From assembly GCA_029262515.1 (NCBI GenBank), contig JAJCZH010000007.1, forward strand, positions 1 to 64,000: a stretch of 64,000 bases of DNA. The letters run 5' to 3'. The notes below the pieces were generated by a model that saw only the letters and a program-made list of their open reading frames with translations, did not search any database and was not told the DNA's origin. The stretch is from Deltaproteobacteria bacterium (GTDB lineage Bacteria > Desulfobacterota > GWC2-55-46 > JADFVP01). Below, piece by piece: positions 62,370 through 64,000 of this stretch (positions within the stretch are counted from its first letter, which is position 1; every line of letters begins with the position of its first letter). The position numbers were made by a program, and so were the translations under genes.

Positions 62370-63434
62370 CTACACATACCCGCTCTTGCGCACTATCTCG
62401 CTCCTCGGGCCCCGGAAGAAGAGCAGCAGCAGCATGCCGATTACAAGCACTGCGGAGCCGGCGATTATGAGATAGATGCCGGGGTCTCTGTTTATATTGA
62501 GTACCACGTACTCGCTCATTGCGTAGTCTATCAGTTGCGCTTCTATGGTTTGGCCCTCGTCGCCATGTAGCTCTACTCTCGACCCCGGGTAGGCTACCGA
62601 GAGGTAGGAGGCGGCGCCGCCGGGCGAGAGAACAGTAATATACGGGTTGTTGTACTCGGACGAGCGGCTTGCAGGTCTTCCGTCTGCCGTCAGAACGAAG
62701 TCCGGGTAGATGGCACCGAGCGAGTAACCGGGCACTCCGCCGAGCGTAAAGTCCGAGTAGAACGGAATCTCTTTAAACTCGCCATTTGACTCCAGAACAA
62801 GACCTGTCGGAGTTACGCCCTGGTTCATATGGTAGAAGGCGATGCCGTTATGGATGAGCGGTGAGTTTATCTCTATGTCTCCGGTCCTTATTTCCATCAT
62901 TCCTTTTTCGGTATCTTCAAAGAGCGTTAAACGCGAGCGCAGCATATCCGGCGGGTTATTGCCAGACTGTCTCACCTCGAACTCGTCGAGGCGCATGCTG
63001 AGCCCCGGAGTCTCCGGTACCGGTACTACGCTGTCTTTGTATAAGATGTTGCCCGGAGCCTTGAAACCCCAGACGCTTCCGACAAGGTGCCCCAAGACCG
63101 CTATCAGAAAGCCGACATGGACTATGTGCGGAAAGAGCGCCTGAACAGGCCTTCTGTTCTTGAGTATAGCGACCACTTTATCTGCCGTGCAGACGACCGT
63201 GTTAAGGGTAAAGAGGGTGGTGAGGATTATGAGCGCCCAGACCCAGAGCGTCAGGCGCAGCTCACTCGTGCCGAGCTCTAAGAGGCTGGGGAAGAGCACC
63301 GAGGTATCGAGCGCGGAGAAGAAGCGCTGGTTGGCGACCGTAATTAACGAACCCACGGCCGCTACAAGACAGATAGCGGCCGCGAGAATTATCGTTAATG
63401 TTATTGAGGCGAGAAAGTCCCAGGCTCTTTTCAT
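62370..63434 (-). CDS. resB: ResB-like cytochrome c biogenesis protein
   Basis: 354 residues. It has membrane spans at the N-terminus (ITLTIILAAAICLVAAVGSL, LTLWVWALIILTTLFTLNTVV, FPHIVHVGFLIAVLGHLVG), a large periplasmic region of beta strands and a last span (GIYLIIAGSAVLVIGMLLLLF). It is a compact ResB (CcsB/Ccs1) of system II cytochrome c maturation, which with ResC/CcsA brings haem across the membrane. The ccsA partner is not in the window; the gene is last of a leftward unit that continues beyond the right edge. Confidence 0.88.
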   Translation of the reverse strand: MKRAWDFLASITLTIILAAAICLVAAVGSLITVANQRFFSALDTSVLFPSLLELGTSELRLTLWVWALIILTTLFTLNTVVCTADKVVAILKNRRPVQALFPHIVHVGFLIAVLGHLVGSVWGFKAPGNILYKDSVVPVPETPGLSMRLDEFEVRQSGNNPPDMLRSRLTLFEDTEKGMMEIRTGDIEINSPLIHNGIAFYHMNQGVTPTGLVLESNGEFKEIPFYSDFTLGGVPGYSLGAIYPDFVLTADGRPASRSSEYNNPYITVLSPGGAASYLSVAYPGSRVELHGDEGQTIEAQLIDYAMSEYVVLNINRDPGIYLIIAGSAVLVIGMLLLLFFRGPRSEIVRKSGYV

Positions 63435-63459
63435 ACAGTAGTCACTCTGTCTCTATTAT

Positions 63460-64000
63460 CTATTTCTTCGAGCTGTTCTTGAACCATTTTACGATGTTCT
63501 TGCCTAATGTCCTGTTCTCGGCCGTATTGTAGAAGAGGTTTGCGAACGGCGCGTCGTCAGCAACCACTAAGACATTACCGTGCCCTTTTTTGTTCGATGC
63601 TATAAGAGTGTACTGACCCTTTTCCTCGTTTTCGTCGTAGACCCTGTTGCGGTTGCTGTCGGCCCACGCCTCTTTCGAGGTGCTCGCAATGCTGGTGGCG
63701 TCGGCTTCGGCCAAGAGACCCCATGTGCCGTAGACTGCTATCCGTTTGATTCCTTTTGTAACCGGATGCTTTTTAAGGCGCGTGACGTAGAAGTCCTGAC
63801 TCTCTTCCTTGATAGTGTCAACGCCCTCTGAGATGACCGCGTTAGAGACGAGTATATTGAAGCTCTCGGTCAGGCGCGCAACAGGGCTCGATATGTGGAG
63901 CAGGACCAGCAGGTTGCCGCCGTTTGCCACGTACTCGTGGAAGGCGCCGATCTCAGCGTCGGTAAACTCCTGTGTAGGTCCGGCAATAACGTAGGTATTG
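63460..64000 (-). CDS. GldG/DUF4350-like protein, partial (5' end outside)
   Basis: The leftward frame is open to the right edge. It reads NTYVIAGPTQEFTDAEIGAF, then VANGGNLLVLLHISSP and TLIASNKKGHGNVLVVADDA, and ends WFKNSSKK. This is the Rossmann-like flap of the GldG/DUF4350 families, which are linked to ABC exporters or secreted partner proteins. At least 179 residues are visible. It lies 25 bp upstream of resB and so may be co-transcribed. Confidence 0.65.
   Translation of the reverse strand, partial: NTYVIAGPTQEFTDAEIGAFHEYVANGGNLLVLLHISSPVARLTESFNILVSNAVISEGVDTIKEESQDFYVTRLKKHPVTKGIKRIAVYGTWGLLAEADATSIASTSKEAWADSNRNRVYDENEEKGQYTLIASNKKGHGNVLVVADDAPFANLFYNTAENRTLGKNIVKWFKNSSKK

Noticed and set aside
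1-64000. CRISPR array, prophage or integrative element
   Set aside because: No regularly spaced repeats, no integrase, no tRNA attachment site and no phage structural genes were seen.

Overview
The window is a stretch of bacterial chromosome, with no rRNA, tRNA or CRISPR, that looks like a deltaproteobacterium in the broad sense (Desulfobacterota or Myxococcota-like lineages). The pointers are a three-piece archaeal-type glutamate synthase next to HdrB/HdrC-like subunits, a RACo-like ASKHA protein, an Mla/MCE lipid transporter, a sigma-32 gene, chemotaxis and flagellar genes with sigma-28-like promoters, a ResB cytochrome c biogenesis protein and the order zapB-zapA-6S RNA-fthC-rny-ymdB-tyrS. 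Most genes share a moderately GC-rich composition. Clear exceptions are the decayed insertion sequences at the left end and an AT-rich PIN-like gene near 62 kb.

Region by region. 1-5.1 kb: remnants of IS3-family elements flank a methyl-accepting chemotaxis protein and a frameshifted Cache-domain gene. 5.2-9.2 kb: an envelope glycan cluster (methyltransferase, family 2 glycosyltransferase, YfhO-type membrane protein). 9.7-20.4 kb: mostly rightward stress, transport and signalling genes (MscS/YbdG channel, DksA-like factor, SulP carrier plus universal stress protein, hybrid kinase plus NarL-type regulator, HTH protein, ferredoxin-NADP reductase-like protein, HflK/HflC). 20.5-23.2 kb: a monohaem lipoprotein with a PsiE protein, two tandem tiny membrane proteins, a SEC-C protein and a lone flagellar rod-like gene. 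23.4-36 kb: leftward housekeeping genes (purH-purD-purE-tsaC; alr, mlaE-mlaF-mlaD, RACo-like; trhP; rpoH). 36.3-43.5 kb: atpZ-atpI-atpB, tyrS, ymdB, rny, 5-formyl-THF cyclo-ligase, a 6S RNA candidate, zapA and zapB. 43.7-49.4 kb: ferredoxin, HdrB, HdrC and the three glutamate synthase parts. 49.7-60.9 kb: aldehyde dehydrogenase, hflX, a Cys/His-rich secreted protein, the tmk-holB-ricT-metG-tatD series and an Hsp20. 61.4-64 kb: the PIN-like gene, resB and a gene running off the right edge.

The most unusual items are: (i) two adjacent, homologous, 28- and 33-residue single-span membrane proteins with their own promoter, terminator and a hairpin holding the ribosome binding site of the first; (ii) a glutamate synthase split into amidotransferase, FMN/Fe-S core and GXGXG subunit, encoded with HdrB, HdrC and a 2[4Fe-4S] ferredoxin, with a 22-bp perfect inverted repeat between the ferredoxin and hdrB; (iii) an MCE protein with a beta-rich, phenylalanine-terminated C-terminal half; (iv) a TatD-radical SAM fusion; (v) the AT-rich PIN-like protein. 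All assignments come from reading the sequence and translations; no database search was run.
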